A stretch of DNA of 7,641 bases from contig NZ_KL585392.1 in the NCBI RefSeq assembly GCF_000721935.1, positions 47,298 through 54,938 on the forward strand, in the 5' to 3' direction. The DNA comes from Streptomyces sp. NRRL WC-3549. Its GTDB lineage: Bacteria; Actinomycetota; Actinomycetes; Streptomycetales; Streptomycetaceae. The position numbers and the translations under genes were made by a program. Each line of letters starts with the position of its first letter. Position 1 is the stretch's first letter. A model generated the notes under the pieces. That model ran no database searches, was not told where the DNA came from, and saw only the letters and a program-made list of their open reading frames with translations. Shown here one piece after another: positions 1 through 5,583 of this stretch.

Positions 1-920
1 GGGGGGAGCCGGTCGGGGGCGTGGTGGCGGGCGGCGGAGGCGAGGACGCCGGGGTGGTCGGCGAGCGCGGTGTGCAGCGCCGGGACGTCCACGTCCTGTT
101 CGTAGGCGCCGGTGAACCCGAGCCGTTCCGCGCCCCGGGTGAGCGCGTGGGCGCGCGCGTGGGCGTAGCGGACCAGGAAGAGGGGGTTGGCCTCGGTCTG
201 TACGAGGAGGTCGTCGCCGAGCGGGGCGCGGTCATGGGCGGCGGGCCGCAGGAGACCCCACAGCGCGGCGTCGGGCCCGAGGCGCTCCAGCAGGGCGGCG
301 GCGGTGGCGTGGGCCGGTACGGGGCGGATCTCCCGGCTCTCCCGGCTCTCCTTGCCCCCTCGGCCCGCTCCCCGGCTCCCTTCCGGCCCGGTCCGGGGCT
401 CGGTGGCCGCGCCCAGCCGTTCCCAGCCGGGGCCGGCCGCGCCGGTGCAGCCGACGAGGGCCTGCCCGCCCTGGGTGCGCAGGAGGCGCCCGGCGGCGTG
501 GGCGAGCACTGCCGCGCGTACCTCGGGCGGATGGTGCAGCCGGTGGAGCGTCCCGCTGTCCACGGCGACGTGCCCGTAACGGTGGCCCTGCTCCCGAACC
601 GCGCGGACCACCGAGGCGCGGGCGGCGGCGTCGGCGGGGGCGTCGAGCGTGAAGTTCAGGAAGCCCGGGCCGGTGATCTCCACCCGCCCGACCCCGGGCG
701 CGTCCGCCACCCGGTCCCGGAGGATCCGGGCGACCTCGCGGGCCGGCAGCGCGGCGGGCCCGGCGAGCTGCAGGGCGACGGCGCAGGCGTAGTCCCCGCT
801 GCCCCCGGGCCGGGTCCGCTCCACCCGCACGCGCGCGGGCACGGGCGCGCGCAGGGCGTCCTCGGCGACCGCGCGGCGCACGGCGTGCAGCACGGTACGG
901 GAGAGATCTGCGGGGGTCAC
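1..920 (-). CDS. nrtL: ArgS-related anticodon-binding protein, NrtL type (C-terminus beyond window edge)
   Basis: This is a paralogue of arginyl-tRNA synthetase lacking the catalytic core; 306 codons are visible. Residues about 5-92 match the ArgS N-terminal tRNA-binding domain: GDYACAVALQL at 42-52 is the family's GDYa..vAlqLa signature, and GPGFLNFTL at 84-92 is its GPGFiNf motif. Where ArgS has its HIGH-containing catalytic domain, there is only a short, low-complexity segment (about 120-200). The DALR anticodon-binding region then begins, with NPLFLVRYAHAR at 245-256. No HIGH or KMSKS motif is seen, so aminoacylation is unlikely; a tRNA-binding or regulatory role is inferred. The GTG at 920 is chosen because no SD precedes it, while a TANNNT box ends 6 nt upstream, as in leaderless genes. 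In Streptomyces this gene typically neighbours lysA and thrA, which would lie off the left edge. The C-terminus is not visible. Confidence 0.88.
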   Translation of the reverse strand, partial: MTPADLSRTVLHAVRRAVAEDALRAPVPARVRVERTRPGGSGDYACAVALQLAGPAALPAREVARILRDRVADAPGVGRVEITGPGFLNFTLDAPADAAARASVVRAVREQGHRYGHVAVDSGTLHRLHHPPEVRAAVLAHAAGRLLRTQGGQALVGCTGAAGPGWERLGAATEPRTGPEGSRGAGRGGKESRESREIRPVPAHATAAALLERLGPDAALWGLLRPAAHDRAPLGDDLLVQTEANPLFLVRYAHARAHALTRGAERLGFTGAYEQDVDVPALHTALADHPGVLASAARHHAPDRLP

Positions 921-926
921 GGGACA

Positions 927-954
927 AGCGTATGGGAGACGGGGGGGCTGTCCG
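927..954 (-). promoter_or_regulatory. Predicted leaderless promoter of nrtL
   Basis: On the minus strand, TACGCT (932-927) fits the actinobacterial -10 pattern TANNNT and ends 6 nt before the GTG at 920. This puts the expected transcription start on the G of the start codon. A weak -35 candidate, CGGACA (954-949), lies 16 bp upstream. No SD lies between the box and the GTG, which supports a leaderless mRNA. Confidence 0.55.
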
Positions 955-1009
955 CGAACCGGTTTCGCCATGCGGGCAATCCCACGGACCACGGACGGCG
1001 ACGCGTCGG

Positions 1010-1444
1010 TCACCCGGCGGTGCTCCCGGCCCTGCCGGCTCCGCGTCCGCCGTCGGGGGACGGCGCCCGCTCCTCGCGCATCAGCCGGCGCACGACACGG
1101 ACGAGCTCGCTCGGCTCGAACGGCTTCTCCAGGAACGCGTCGACCCCGGCGGCCACTCCGGCGTCCACCTCGAAGGGGGTGCAGGCGCTGACGACGGCGA
1201 CGGGCAGCCGGCGGGTCCGCGGATCGGCGCGCAGCCGGGTGGCGGTCTGTATCCCGTCGAGGCGGGGCATCACGACGTCGAGGGTGATCACGTCCGGGCG
1301 GATCCGGTGCACCAGGTCCAGGCACTCGGCACCGTCGGACGCGGTCACGACCTCGAAGCCCTCCAGCTCGAGGTTGACCCTGATCAGCTGCCGGATGCCC
1401 CTGTTGTCGTCCACAACGAGCACGCGGCCGTACGCCCCTGACAC
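1010..1444 (-). CDS. Single-domain response regulator (CheY-like receiver)
   Basis: This 144-residue protein is almost entirely a receiver domain. Visible landmarks are the acidic pair D12-D13 in VLVVDD, the phospho-acceptor D56 in ITLDVVMPRLDG, the switch residue S86 in VVSA, and K107 in FLEKPF. After about residue 125 there is only a short Ser/Gly/Arg-rich tail. With no output domain, it probably acts by protein contact downstream of a histidine kinase; none is encoded in the window. The GTG at 1444 starts two residues before the conserved fold and has a TANNNT box 6 nt upstream, so this mRNA too is probably leaderless. A longer reading frame upstream runs antisense through the tRNA gene and is not credible. 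It precedes nrtL in the same direction by 89 bp, but nrtL has its own promoter candidate. Confidence 0.9.
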   Translation of the reverse strand: MSGAYGRVLVVDDNRGIRQLIRVNLELEGFEVVTASDGAECLDLVHRIRPDVITLDVVMPRLDGIQTATRLRADPRTRRLPVAVVSACTPFEVDAGVAAGVDAFLEKPFEPSELVRVVRRLMREERAPSPDGGRGAGRAGSTAG

Positions 1445-1450
1445 CCTTCG

Positions 1451-1480
1451 AGGGTAGGTCGGCCGGAGGGGCTGCGTCCG
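1451..1480 (-). promoter_or_regulatory. Predicted leaderless promoter of the response regulator
   Basis: TACCCT (1456-1451, minus strand) fits TANNNT and is followed by exactly 6 nt (CGAAGG) and then the GTG at 1444. The expected +1 therefore coincides with the start codon. The GAAGG abuts the GTG directly and is too close to act as an SD. A weak -35 candidate, CGGACG (1480-1475), lies 18 bp upstream. Confidence 0.55.
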
Positions 1481-1576
1481 GGTTTTGCCCACTTCCGCCC
1501 GGGGTGCAGAGGGCCCCCGCTCCCCCGTGGCCACGTCCGGACGGAGGCGTCCGGCGGCGGACGGAAATACCTGTTC

Positions 1577-1604
1577 CCGGACACCGCTCCGGAGCTGGTA
1601 GTGT
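1577..1604 (+). promoter_or_regulatory. Possible tRNA-Arg promoter
   Basis: TAGTGT (1599-1604) fits the TANNNT -10 pattern and would start transcription near 1611, giving a leader of about 25 nt before the mature tRNA. The -35 candidate CCGGAC (1577-1582) at 16-bp spacing is weak. It is the only good plus-strand -10 box in the short gap upstream of the tRNA. Confidence 0.4.
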
Positions 1605-1635
1605 TTCACCCGTCGCAGCCGAGCGCGGCGACACC

Positions 1636-1707
1636 GCCCCCGTAGCTCAGGGGATAGAGCATCGGCCTCCGGAGCCGGGTGCGCAGGTTCGAATCCTGCC
1701 GGGGGCA
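1636..1707 (+). tRNA. tRNA-Arg (anticodon CCG)
   Basis: A full cloverleaf can be drawn by eye. The acceptor stem pairs GCCCCCG (1636-1642) with CGGGGGC (1700-1706), followed by discriminator A1707. The D-arm pairs GCTC with GAGC. The anticodon stem pairs TCGGC (1662-1666) with GCCGG (1674-1678), closing the 7-nt loop CTCCGGA with anticodon CCG at 1669-1671, which reads the Arg codon CGG. The variable region is 4 nt, and the T-arm pairs GCAGG with CCTGC around TTCGAAT. CCA is not encoded. Genes of this type are common integration sites for actinomycete integrative elements, which fits the relics immediately downstream. Confidence 0.97.
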
Positions 1708-1724
1708 CTTCGCAGGAAGTGCCG

Positions 1725-1768
1725 AAAAGACCTTCTGGTCGGTGGAGACACCGACCAGAAGGTCTTTT
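1725..1768 (+). terminator. Intrinsic terminator of tRNA-Arg
   Basis: A perfect 20-bp inverted repeat (1725-1744 with 1749-1768) closes a 4-nt GAGA loop. The stem begins with AAAA and ends with TTTT, giving a U-tract on the tRNA side and on the opposite strand, so it could stop transcription from either direction. It starts 17 nt after the tRNA. Confidence 0.9.
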
Positions 1769-1913
1769 CCATGTTGCAGGGCCTACGGGACGCCCGCCTC
1801 GCGGTGCCGCGCCGCGTTCCCCGGCCCGGTGGGGCCGGTCACCTATCGCGTCACCGGCAACCCCCGTCCCCGGAGGAAGCGTTCGCACCGGCGACAGAGC
1901 ACACGGCCACCCT

Positions 1914-2424
1914 CTGCCGGAACCGCTCCGGGACCACGCCCGTCGCCTCGGCACCAAGAGCGTCTGCCAGGACGAGTGCTTCCCTGTGGCCTACGGGGAG
2001 CCGGAACTGCGGACCGGCCGGTCGGCGGGACACCTGGCCGGGCTCGGTCTGCGGCACGGGGAGCGGGCGGCGGTCCACTCCGGCAATCGCGGGGAAGCCG
2101 TCGAGAGCGTCCTCGCCGTCACCAGGGCGGGCGCGGTCGGTTACCGATCGCCCTCCGGAGCGCCCCGGCCGGACTGGCACACACGCGGCGGCTTTCCTTC
2201 CCCAGCCGTTACGGGGGCACCGAGGCGGGGCCCGTCACCATGACGGCACCGGGTACCGGCCGCAGGGACGGCTCCTGTGGCCGTGTACCGGCGGCCATGC
2301 GGGCGTATCGGCGACGGCAGGGGCGCCCCGGCTCCGGGCGCCGGGACCGCCGAGGAGACACAGATCACGGTCTGCGCGGGCCCCGACCGGGCATATGCGC
2401 TCAGGCAGAAGGAGCGGCGCACCT
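1914..2424 (+). pseudogene. Shredded AMP-dependent acyl-CoA synthetase / adenylation-domain gene
   Basis: Three fragments in two frames recall the ANL adenylating-enzyme family in the correct order. Fragment A (1914-2141) reads LPEPLRDHARRLGTKSV, then VAYGEPELRTGRSAGHLAGL and ESVLAVTRAGAVG, matching the N-terminal end of acyl-CoA ligases. Fragment B (about 2210-2305, another frame) reads YGGTEAGPVTMT and GSCGR, the A5-type YGxTE region and the following G..GRP motif. Fragment C (about 2310-2424, back in fragment A's frame) reads APAPGAGTAEETQITVCAGP and RAYALRQKERRTW, like the GEi.vrGp...GYw region. The A2-A4 motifs (roughly 150-200 residues), including the P-loop-like motif, are deleted, and the C-terminal subdomain is absent. 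No start or promoter is apparent. It cannot make a functional enzyme. The assignment rests on recalled motif order, not on an alignment. Confidence 0.68.
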
Positions 2425-2450
2425 GGGGAGGTCTGCCGCTCCTTCTTTCT
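2407..2450 (+). terminator. Strong hairpin with T-rich tail, likely intrinsic terminator
   Basis: AGAAGGAGCGGC (2407-2418) pairs perfectly with GCCGCTCCTTCT (2435-2446). The stem continues after a 2x2 internal loop as ACCT/AGGT around GGGG, and TTCT follows. It overlaps the end of the acyl-CoA synthetase relic, so it may be a terminator left by a lost gene or a junction formed when the relic was truncated. It also insulates the downstream gene from read-through. Confidence 0.6.
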
Positions 2451-2599
2451 GCTGCTGCGCGGGGCCGTTCTTCTGCCGTGGGCGCTCAGCGAGGAAGTGG
2501 CCTTCGCAGGCGGTGCGAGCGGCCGGGCCGCCTCATCGGTTCCCGCCGTGCGGGACCGCCGCGATCGCGGGCACCGCGTTCCGGCCGTGGTACCCGCGG

Positions 2600-3055
2600 G
2601 TGGTCCCGGACGGTTCCGGGGCTGCCGACGGCGACACCGGTGTCCGCCTTGACTTCAGCTTCGGCAAGGACGTCGACCAGAACTGGTTCTACGCCGTCGG
2701 TTCCACCAGGTCGAACGTGACCGGCGTGGTCACCGTCGTCCCCGATGCGGACGGCCGGCCCCAGGTCGGTCTCGACTACCAGGCCAACGCCTGGGACCGC
2801 TACAACTGGGACGAGAGCAAGGGGGTGACCATCGCCCTGCCCTGGGGCAGCGACATGGGTATCCCGGACGGCCAGATGGCCCGCCTCCACACCACGGGTA
2901 TCGCCCAGGAATTCGACATGGCGGGCAGCAGCTCCGTCAAGCACTACGATCTGGGCGCAGCCGCCCCGAACACGGACGACATGCCGCTGCCGGACGCACC
3001 CGGGCGCGAGGGCGACCGCACGGACCTGGGTCGTAAGCAGCAGGAAGCGCGATAG
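2600..3055 (+). CDS. Unknown protein, probably the surviving C-terminal part of a longer gene
   Basis: From about 2560 onward this frame has clear Streptomyces codon bias; from 2640 it encodes a convincing protein. It contains KDVDQNWFYAVGS, VTGVVTVVPD, VGLDYQANAWDRYNWD and MARLHTTGIAQEFDMAGSSS. This resembles uncharacterised Streptomyces proteins with a QNWFYAlG...GVVTV...DRYNWD pattern, which I recall only as hypothetical proteins. No signal peptide or membrane segment is seen. The start is uncertain: GTG at 2600 would give 151 residues but has no SD, and no good upstream start exists before the 2407-2450 hairpin. I therefore suspect a 5' truncation linked to the rearrangement that left the adjacent synthetase relic. 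It ends 10 nt before the next gene, whose SD overlaps its stop, so the two look like an operon remnant. Confidence 0.55.
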   Translation: MVPDGSGAADGDTGVRLDFSFGKDVDQNWFYAVGSTRSNVTGVVTVVPDADGRPQVGLDYQANAWDRYNWDESKGVTIALPWGSDMGIPDGQMARLHTTGIAQEFDMAGSSSVKHYDLGAAAPNTDDMPLPDAPGREGDRTDLGRKQQEAR

Positions 3056-3065
3056 AGGGTCACCG

Positions 3066-3695
3066 ATGGACAGTTCCCGTGAGACCGCCACCGGCGTACA
3101 GCCCGCGCGCCGCCGTGGCATGCCGACCGCAGTCGTCGCCGTCCTGGTGCTCCTCGCCTGCGCGGCCGCCGCGATCGGCGTGGTCTCCTGCGTCGCCGAC
3201 GAGGTGTCGTCGGACCTGTCGGACCAGGAGATGACCTGCTGCTGGGAGGACGGGGCCACGCCTGCCTGGATGAGCGGCCAGCTCGGCATCCGCATCCCAA
3301 AGGCGGCATCGGACCGTCGTGCGGGATACAAGACCGGGCAGCGCTACGACACCGGGCTGCTGTCCTTCGTCCTCCCGAGCGGGGAAGCGGAGACGTACAC
3401 CGGCCGGCTCATCCGGAACGACACGACGATGATCGGGAACACCCACCCCGAGGAGGAGGACTACCGCCCTGCGGCCGCCTTCGGCCACCTCGGGCTGCCC
3501 GAACCGGAGACGTTCGTCCAGGGGCTGCGGAAGATCAGTCTGTGCCCGGACGACCTCACCACCCCGGAGGGCAGGTACCTCCAGCGCTGCGTCGACCTCT
3601 TCACCCACGAGTTCGAGCCCGGCACCACCCGGATCTACGTCCGGTCGACGATCGAACCGTCCGTGACGCCCCCGCCTGCGAGCAAGGCTCCGTAG
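3066..3695 (+). CDS. Membrane-anchored or lipoprotein-like protein of unknown function
   Basis: This 209-residue protein starts at ATG 3066, with the SD-like GAGGG (3055-3059) 6 nt upstream overlapping the previous stop. Arg15-Arg17 precede one hydrophobic helix (about residues 20-42), so the rest should lie outside the membrane. The helix ends at VVSC (Cys42), which fits a relaxed lipobox; LLAC (Cys32) also fits, so it may be a lipoprotein or a single-pass protein. The outer domain has a Cys pair (MTCCWEDG) plus Cys in ISLCPDD and QRCVDL, suggesting disulfides, and a Pro-rich C-terminus. No family is recognised. Coupling to the upstream gene suggests a joint role, for example a partner or protector of it, but that is inference. 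Confidence 0.8.
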   Translation: MDSSRETATGVQPARRRGMPTAVVAVLVLLACAAAAIGVVSCVADEVSSDLSDQEMTCCWEDGATPAWMSGQLGIRIPKAASDRRAGYKTGQRYDTGLLSFVLPSGEAETYTGRLIRNDTTMIGNTHPEEEDYRPAAAFGHLGLPEPETFVQGLRKISLCPDDLTTPEGRYLQRCVDLFTHEFEPGTTRIYVRSTIEPSVTPPPASKAP

Positions 3696-3698
3696 CGA

Positions 3699-3726
3699 CC
3701 GGGGAACGAGGCCGGCCGGGCCCCGG
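3699..3726. terminator. Possible compact bidirectional terminator between convergent genes
   Basis: CCGGGG (3699-3704) pairs with CCCCGG (3721-3726) around a 16-nt loop containing GGCCGGCC. It fills the 31-bp gap between the stop codons of two convergent genes. There is no T-tract, so the call rests on position and GC-rich dyad symmetry only. Confidence 0.35.
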
Positions 3727-4263
3727 CTACGGCGCCGGGTACGTGACCCGGCCGTGCGCGTCGGCCCGTGGTGCCGCACCCCAGGCGCCCAGCTCGTGCA
3801 CCCGGGGTTCGCCGGCGTCCATGATGTGCCGGACCGTCCAGCCCCGGGCGGTGAGCGTGTTGGCGATCAGCAGGCGGTGGCAGCGCCATGGCATCGGCTC
3901 ACCGCACATGACGGCGACGCGGTCGCGGGCCGCGAGTCCGGTCAGGCGGGCGATGCCGTGCTCGTACGCCGGGAGCAGCGTGTAGTCGGCGTAGTTCCTG
4001 AAACTCGCGTTGTGCCAGCCCGCGTTGGCGGCGGGGTCCACGTCCTGCTTGCGCCGCCGGCCGCCGAGCTCGTCCAGGTACACGTAGTCGATCCCGGCCC
4101 GCTCCAGCCACTCGCGCATCGCGTCGCGGGAGAACTGCGGGCTCCGGCGCGAGCCCGGCTGCGCCCGGACGTCGGCCAGCACGCCGATGTGCTGGGCGTC
4201 GAGGAGGCCGATGAACGTCTCCTCCGGACACGTCCAGTGCCCGACCGTCCAGATCTCACGCAT
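3727..4263 (-). CDS. DUF488 domain-containing protein
   Basis: This 178-residue cytosolic protein spans the whole DUF488 fold. Visible landmarks are the N-terminal TVGHWT (6-11; the family usually has T-G-H-S), the DVR at 31-33, SRRSPQFSRDA (38-48), the GIDYVYLDELGGRR segment (57-70), and the hallmark C-terminal MCGE...RCHRLLIA with Cys120, Cys128, His129 and Arg130. The biochemical role of DUF488 is not established; the conserved Cys and CHR motif suggest a catalytic or metal-linked function. ATG 4263 is preferred over upstream in-frame starts because the SD GAGAGGG lies just 5 nt before it and the conserved domain begins within a few residues. It is divergent from the DUF2945 gene across about 136 bp, so the two may share control. 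Confidence 0.88.
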   Translation of the reverse strand: MREIWTVGHWTCPEETFIGLLDAQHIGVLADVRAQPGSRRSPQFSRDAMREWLERAGIDYVYLDELGGRRRKQDVDPAANAGWHNASFRNYADYTLLPAYEHGIARLTGLAARDRVAVMCGEPMPWRCHRLLIANTLTARGWTVRHIMDAGEPRVHELGAWGAAPRADAHGRVTYPAP

Positions 4264-4399
4264 CGTGTCCCTCTCGCGCGCCTCCACCACCCGGCCATGA
4301 TGCCCCGGTCCCGGGTGAGGGCCCCGGCGACATGCGAAGAGCGTCCGACGGGCGACACTGGAGGGGGCACGGAACACCGTCGCGACGGAGGGCGAACCG

Positions 4400-4609
4400 A
4401 TGACCAGCACCTTCTCGGTCGGGGACCATGTGCGCTGGAACTCGGAGGCCGGCCATGTACAGGGCCGGATCACCCGGGTCCACACGCATGACATCGAGTA
4501 CAAGGGCCATGTGCGGCGCTGCACCCCCGACGATCCGCAGTACGAGATCAAGAGCGACAGGACCGACCACGTGGCGATGCACAGGGGCGACGCGCTCACG
4601 AAGATCTGA
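4400..4609 (+). CDS. DUF2945 / HVA1-family Tudor-like small protein
   Basis: This 69-residue protein covers the whole of the DUF2945 (hypervirulence-associated Tudor) family length. FSVGDHVRWNSEAGHVQGRI (residues 5-24) is the hallmark beta-barrel start, followed by THDIEYKGHVRRCTPDD, PQYEIKSDRTDHVAMHRG and a short C-terminus. The fold is SH3/Tudor-like; its ligand is unknown. The ATG is supported by the strong SD GGAGGG (4387-4392), 7 nt upstream. The protein is soluble with no membrane segment. Its partner in context is the divergent DUF488 gene. Confidence 0.9.
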   Translation: MTSTFSVGDHVRWNSEAGHVQGRITRVHTHDIEYKGHVRRCTPDDPQYEIKSDRTDHVAMHRGDALTKI

Positions 4610-4645
4610 CCCGGGAGACCGGTCCCGGGGGGCGGTGCCCCCGGA

Positions 4646-4683
4646 CGCACCGGTGTACCGAGGAGAGCCGGTACACCGGTGCG
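4646..4683. terminator. Bidirectional terminator hairpin between convergent genes
   Basis: A perfect 15-bp inverted repeat, CGCACCGGTGTACCG (4646-4660) with CGGTACACCGGTGCG (4669-4683), encloses an 8-nt loop. It lies between the converging DUF2945 and LPMO stops. A second GC hairpin, CCGGGGG with CCCCCGG, sits just before it around 4625-4644. There is no U-tract, as is common for actinomycete terminators. Confidence 0.75.
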
Positions 4684-4695
4684 GGCCCGGTGGTG

Positions 4696-5430
4696 TCAGG
4701 CCGCGCAGACCCCGAGGTCCTCCCAGACGCCCCACTCACCGGTGGTGCCGGGCTCTTCGCCCTGGACCCACCACTTGGCACGCCAGGTGTGGTTCTTCCA
4801 GGAGACGGTGTCGCCGCCGTTGTAGACGGCGCCGGAGCTCCATGCCGACGCGGCGCAGTCGGCCGGGTCCTGCCCGCCGTCGTCACCGCCGCCTCCGCCC
4901 CCGCCTCCGTTGCCGCCGCCGATCTGCACGTCGATGCAGGCGTAGAACGCGTTGGGCGTGTCGGCGATGTTCCAGACGGCGAGCACCTTCTGCCGGCCGG
5001 TGAGGCCGCCGAAGTCCACCTGGTGGGTGACGGTCGCGCCGGGCTGGGCGCCCCCGTCGTCGAACGTCGCGACGGTCCGGCCGCCCACGAAGTACTGCCA
5101 GGTACTCGTGGCGTGCCGGGCGGTCAGCTGCCAGGTGAAGGTGGTCGAGCTGCCGACCGGGGTGGCCCGCCAGTTCTTGCTGTCGTCGTCGAGATCGGCG
5201 AATCCCGCGTTGCCGCCGCTGCAGCTCCGCAGGCCCTTGGGCCCCTCGACGCTCTGCGGCTCGTACTTGATGGAACCGCAGTCGACGGTTCCCGCGGCGC
5301 ACTGCGCCTGGCGGCTCGGGGGTGTGGACACGTAACCGTGGGCACTGGCCGTGGCGGCCGGGAGGCACACCGCGAGGAGGGGGGCGATTCCCACGCCGAT
5401 CACGGCGGCCAGCCTTCTTTTCGCGTTCAT
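4696..5430 (-). CDS. Secreted AA10 lytic polysaccharide monooxygenase with C-terminal CBM5/12
   Basis: This 244-residue enzyme is predicted to cleave polysaccharide chains oxidatively with copper, most likely chitin. Residues 1-30 form a signal peptide (KRR, hydrophobic core, TASA cleavage). Mature His31 in HGYVSTPPSRQ is the N-terminal half of the copper histidine brace; His106 in TARHATSTW is the second, and Phe162 in NAFYACIDV fits the usual axial position. Disulfide candidates include Cys44, Cys51, Cys70 and Cys165. A Gly-rich linker (171-187) leads to a CBM5/12 module (about 192-244) with the AKWWVQGEEPG signature and Trp233/Trp236. ATG 5430 is set by the SD GAAGGAG (5442-5436), 5 nt upstream; an earlier in-frame ATG at 5481 would spoil the signal peptide. 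Its promoter carries a DasR-like operator, supporting a chitin/GlcNAc-regulated role. Chitin rather than cellulose is inferred from the CBM and operator. Confidence 0.95.
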   Translation of the reverse strand: MNAKRRLAAVIGVGIAPLLAVCLPAATASAHGYVSTPPSRQAQCAAGTVDCGSIKYEPQSVEGPKGLRSCSGGNAGFADLDDDSKNWRATPVGSSTTFTWQLTARHATSTWQYFVGGRTVATFDDGGAQPGATVTHQVDFGGLTGRQKVLAVWNIADTPNAFYACIDVQIGGGNGGGGGGGGDDGGQDPADCAASAWSSGAVYNGGDTVSWKNHTWRAKWWVQGEEPGTTGEWGVWEDLGVCAA

Positions 5431-5501
5431 GTCAACTCCTTCAATGGGGGCCGCACCCCTCACCCACCCTGGGCCACGCAAGGTGCGACCGAGGGCTCAC
5501 C

Positions 5502-5517
5502 TTAGGTCTAGACCATA
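5502..5517 (-). promoter_or_regulatory. DasR-responsive element (dre) overlapping the LPMO -10
   Basis: On the minus strand the sequence is TATGGTCTAGACCTAA. Its core TGGTCTAGACC matches the known DasR consensus (ACTGGTCTAGACCAGT) and the 12-bp operator repeats of Streptomyces chitinase genes. The 5502-5517 span covers the whole predicted -10 box, so binding would block the polymerase. DasR, released by GlcN-6-P, is established as the regulator of chitin genes in Streptomyces; its action here is inferred. Confidence 0.85.
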
Positions 5518-5539
5518 CTCGCGGTCAGGTTCACGTCAA
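5512..5539 (-). promoter_or_regulatory. LPMO promoter (-35/-10)
   Basis: TTGACG (5539-5534) is a near-consensus -35 and TATGGT (5517-5512) fits TANNNT, with 16 bp between them. Transcription should start near 5505, leaving a 5' leader of about 75 nt before the ATG at 5430. Confidence 0.7.
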
Positions 5540-5583
5540 TATGGCGCGGCCGTTCGGTCCGTCCGACGCGGCCACGGGTGCGG

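Noticed and set aside
21..1457. Long plus-strand open frame opposite nrtL and the response regulator
   Set aside because: It is a GC-rich antisense shadow of two genes with clear family motifs; its translation is low-complexity Gly/Arg/Ala.
1683..1707. Search for a duplicated tRNA 3' end (attR) within the window
   Set aside because: No second copy of the T-arm/acceptor sequence was seen up to 7641, so an integrated element cannot be claimed.
1010..1957. Longer version of the response regulator starting near 1957
   Set aside because: The extension would run antisense through the tRNA and its terminator and adds no domain; the GTG at 1444 has a fitting promoter.
1504..3055. Plus-strand open frames crossing the tRNA and relic region
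   Set aside because: They traverse the tRNA, terminators and several frames of a decayed gene; only the end of one frame (after about 2560) is coding-like.
3727..4650. Extended DUF488 start near 4650
   Set aside because: The extension overlaps the DUF2945 gene antisense, and ATG 4263 has an SD and lies at the domain start.
4696..5481. Earlier ATG for the LPMO at 5481
   Set aside because: It would place 17 extra residues before the signal peptide and lies upstream of a strong SD for ATG 5430.
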